Below the pieces are notes generated by a model that searched no databases, had not been told where the DNA came from, and was given only the letters and a program-made list of their open reading frames with translations. The translations under genes were made by a program, and so were the position numbers. A DNA stretch of 11,041 nt, from contig CALMLJ010000625.1 in NCBI GenBank assembly GCA_937868025.1, positions 1 to 11,041 on the forward strand, written 5' to 3'. Source of the DNA: an uncultured Acidimicrobiaceae bacterium (GTDB lineage: Bacteria > Actinomycetota > Acidimicrobiia > Acidimicrobiales > Microtrichaceae). How positions within the stretch are numbered: the first letter of the stretch is position 1; the number at the start of each line of letters is the position of its first letter. Of the stretch, positions 8,886-11,041 are shown piece by piece.

Positions 8886-11041
8886 TCACACCGCAGTGGT
8901 GTCGATCGTCGCGTCTCGCCCGGCGGACAGGGCAGCGTCGTGGTTGGCGTGCCAGTGTTCGAAGGCGCGGACCTCGAGCGGACGGCTGTAGTAGTAGCCC
9001 TGGGCCAAGCGGCAGCCCATGCGCGTCAGCGTCGTCGCAGCGTGCTCGGTCTCGACCCCTTCGGCGATGACCCCGAGGTCGAGGTTCCGACCGAGGTCGA
9101 TGACGGACCGGACGATGCTGTCCGCCGTCGGGTCGGCCCCGATCGCGAGCACGAACGACTTGTCGATCTTGAGCTCGGTCGCCGGCAGCGTCGTGAGATA
9201 CGCGAGCGACGAGTGGCCCGTCCCGAAGTCGTCGATGGCGATGCCGACCCCCAGTTCACGAAGCTCGTGGAGGACACCCAGGGTCCGCTTGGGGTTCGCC
9301 ATCACCGTCGATTCGGTCAGCTCCATCATGACCCGGTCGGGCGGAACCGACGCTGCGGCCAGCGTCGCTGCGATCGTGTCGACGATGCCGGGCTCGATGA
9401 GGTTGTGGGGTGACAGGTTGAGCGACATCCGAAGATCCCGACCCTGGTCGCGCCAACGCTTGGCCTGGGCGATGGCGAGGTCCAGCACGAGCCGGGTCAG
9501 CGGGCGGATGAGTCCGGTGTGCTCCGCGATGTAGATGAACTCGTCGGGCGGAATGGGCGTGCTGCCCGCCTGAGGCCACCGGACGAGCGCTTCGACGCCG
9601 ATGACGGTGCCCGAGGCGAGATCGATCTGGGGCTGGTAGTAGAGGACGAGTTCTCCGCCGTCGATGGCGGCTCGCAACCGACCGACGAGGGACAGGCGCT
9701 GCGGGCTGTAGTTGTCTCGGTCGGCGGAGTAGGTCTCGACCACCGACCGATCCCCCTTCGCGGTGTACATGGCGACGTCGGCCTGCCGCAGCAAGGTGTC
9801 GGGATCGGTGACGCCGTCGACAGCGAAGGCGATGCCGATGCTGGCGCCGACCTCGGCAGCGACCCCGGCAACGGTGACCGGCCGTTCGAGCTGGGAGGCC
9901 AGATCGAGAGCGAGTTCCTCCACCTCGTCGCGTGCGGGTGAACCGGTGACGAGAGCGGCGAACTCGTCACCGCCCAGGCGTGCGGCGCAGCGGTCCGGAC
10001 CGAGGGCCACCTCGAGACGGCGAGCGATCTCCTCGAGGAGCCGGTCGCCGTTGTGATGGCCGAGCGTGTCGTTCACGTCCTTGAACCGGTCCAGGTCGAT
10101 GAGGAGGACGGCCGGCCGGTCACCGCTGTCGATCGCTGCCCGGAGGCGCGTCTGGAACAGGCTGCGGTTGGGCAGCCCGGTGAGCGCGTCGTGGTTCGCC
10201 TGGTACTCGGTCGTGGAGATCTCGTCGCGGAGCTGGTTGACCAGTTCGACGTTGAGCAGCGCGAGCCCGGCATGCGCCGCGAGCGTCTCGAACAGCGCCA
10301 CGTCCTCGGTGTCGAACGGGCGGACGGTACCGCTGCGATCGGCCACGACGAGGATCACGGTCTTGGCACTTCCGTGACCGACCGTGCAGAAGATGATCTC
10401 GGTGCGGCCATCGCTGCGGAGCAGCTCCCCGAGCGGTCCGTCCTCGGTCTCGAGACGAGCCGTCTCACCGGGTTCACCGATGATCCGCAGATCGATCGGG
10501 TGCGCCGACTCCTCGACCGTCTCACCGTCGACGACGGTGATGCGCACCGTGCGTTCGGGTTCGGCGACGATCAGCCACGCGGCATCGGCATGGAGGATCT
10601 CGGCGCTCTCCTGGAGGAGCGACGCCGTCGCGGTGCCGTCGATCACGGCACCGCTGATCGCCCGGGTGAACCGGTCGAGCAGCTGCATCGCCCGATACCG
10701 GGCGCTGACCGCGGAGTACGCCCGGCTCACGATCACGAATGCCACACCGCTGCCGAGCACGACCCACGCGACGGCGTGGTGTGCCTCGAGCATCGTCACC
10801 ATGGCGATGGCGAACGCGACGTCGGGAACCCCTGCGATCAGACCGGCAACCACACCGTCCATGAGTCCGGGTTCCCACCGACCCTGGAATGCACTGATGG
10901 CGGCCGAGATCACGACGGCGGCGACCAGATCCGCCGCCGTCACGGCGAGGACGGCGACACCCCACGCTGCAGGACCGAGCGGGCCAGGAGGGCGCAACGC
11001 GATCACCACCGTGGCGGCGACCATCACCTCCAACATGTGGG
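8886..11041 (-). CDS. Membrane GAF-GGDEF-EAL protein (c-di-GMP synthesis/hydrolysis), 5' end probably outside window
   Basis: At least 716 residues from ATG 11036. The frame is still open at the edge and only five bases precede that ATG, so the true start may lie beyond. Hydrophobic segments at about 4-14, 24-48, 60-85 and 88-105 form an N-terminal membrane sensor region. A GAF-like domain follows (about 120-265). The GGDEF domain (about 278-440) has an intact GGDEF at 355-359 and substrate-site DLDRFKDVND (314-323). No RxxD inhibitory site is seen at the usual place before GGDEF. The EAL domain (about 450-695) has EAL 482-484, N540, E572, DDFGTG 602-607, K623 and E659, all metal- or substrate-binding positions, plus QGYYYSRPL (679-687). 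Both activities look possible, which one dominates cannot be told. No operon partner is visible; it is convergent with the small ORF. Confidence 0.93.
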   Translation of the reverse strand, partial: HMLEVMVAATVVIALRPPGPLGPAAWGVAVLAVTAADLVAAVVISAAISAFQGRWEPGLMDGVVAGLIAGVPDVAFAIAMVTMLEAHHAVAWVVLGSGVAFVIVSRAYSAVSARYRAMQLLDRFTRAISGAVIDGTATASLLQESAEILHADAAWLIVAEPERTVRITVVDGETVEESAHPIDLRIIGEPGETARLETEDGPLGELLRSDGRTEIIFCTVGHGSAKTVILVVADRSGTVRPFDTEDVALFETLAAHAGLALLNVELVNQLRDEISTTEYQANHDALTGLPNRSLFQTRLRAAIDSGDRPAVLLIDLDRFKDVNDTLGHHNGDRLLEEIARRLEVALGPDRCAARLGGDEFAALVTGSPARDEVEELALDLASQLERPVTVAGVAAEVGASIGIAFAVDGVTDPDTLLRQADVAMYTAKGDRSVVETYSADRDNYSPQRLSLVGRLRAAIDGGELVLYYQPQIDLASGTVIGVEALVRWPQAGSTPIPPDEFIYIAEHTGLIRPLTRLVLDLAIAQAKRWRDQGRDLRMSLNLSPHNLIEPGIVDTIAATLAAASVPPDRVMMELTESTVMANPKRTLGVLHELRELGVGIAIDDFGTGHSSLAYLTTLPATELKIDKSFVLAIGADPTADSIVRSVIDLGRNLDLGVIAEGVETEHAATTLTRMGCRLAQGYYYSRPLEVRAFEHWHANHDAALSAGRDATIDTTAV

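Noticed and set aside
1..11041. tRNA, rRNA, riboswitch, phage attachment site or insertion sequence
   Set aside because: No cloverleaf, rRNA motif, known riboswitch consensus, transposase or target-site duplication could be recognised by reading the sequence.

Overview
The window is GC-rich (about two thirds by eye) with strong G/C preference at third codon positions. Gene content and order point to an actinobacterium. The pairing of an ANTAR response regulator (pdtaR type) with polA, and of polA with rpsA, matches the order known from Mycobacterium tuberculosis (Rv1626, Rv1629, Rv1630). Protein style suggests a lineage such as Acidimicrobiia, but that placement is inference only.

Layout. 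(1) 1-280, minus: start of rpsA, cut by the window edge. (2) 373-1134, minus: a class I SAM methyltransferase of unknown substrate. (3) 1182-2311: an orphan AbiEi-like / DUF559 (Vsr-like nuclease) gene on the plus strand. It is bracketed by two 49-bp imperfect palindromes about 88% identical to each other and preceded by 17-bp iterated repeats. (4) 2368-4112, plus: an ECF sigma factor overlapping a single-pass membrane protein that is probably its regulator. (5) 7765-4133, minus: a likely operon of a small coiled-coil protein, pdtaR and polA. The first two genes overlap by GTGA, and a perfect CRP/GlxR-consensus palindrome lies upstream. (6) 7984-8355, minus: a STAS-domain anti-anti-sigma-like protein followed by a 13-bp-stem hairpin. 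(7) 8455-8631: a decayed EAL-domain fragment with an in-frame TAG. (8) 8700-8867, plus: an unrecognised 55-residue ORF with a good ribosome binding site. (9) 8886-11041, minus: a membrane-anchored GAF-GGDEF-EAL protein, open at the window edge.

How the parts relate. Translation and replication housekeeping (rpsA, polA) frame an accessory insert (about 281-4132) holding the methyltransferase, the palindrome-flanked nuclease-like gene and the sigma/membrane-protein pair. The right third is signalling: phosphorelay and RNA-binding regulation (pdtaR), partner switching (STAS) and cyclic-di-GMP turnover (GGDEF-EAL plus a dead EAL relic). The observations most worth a second look are the palindrome-bracketed nuclease gene, the coiled-coil gene coupled to pdtaR under a CRP-like site, and the EAL relic in frame with the STAS gene.
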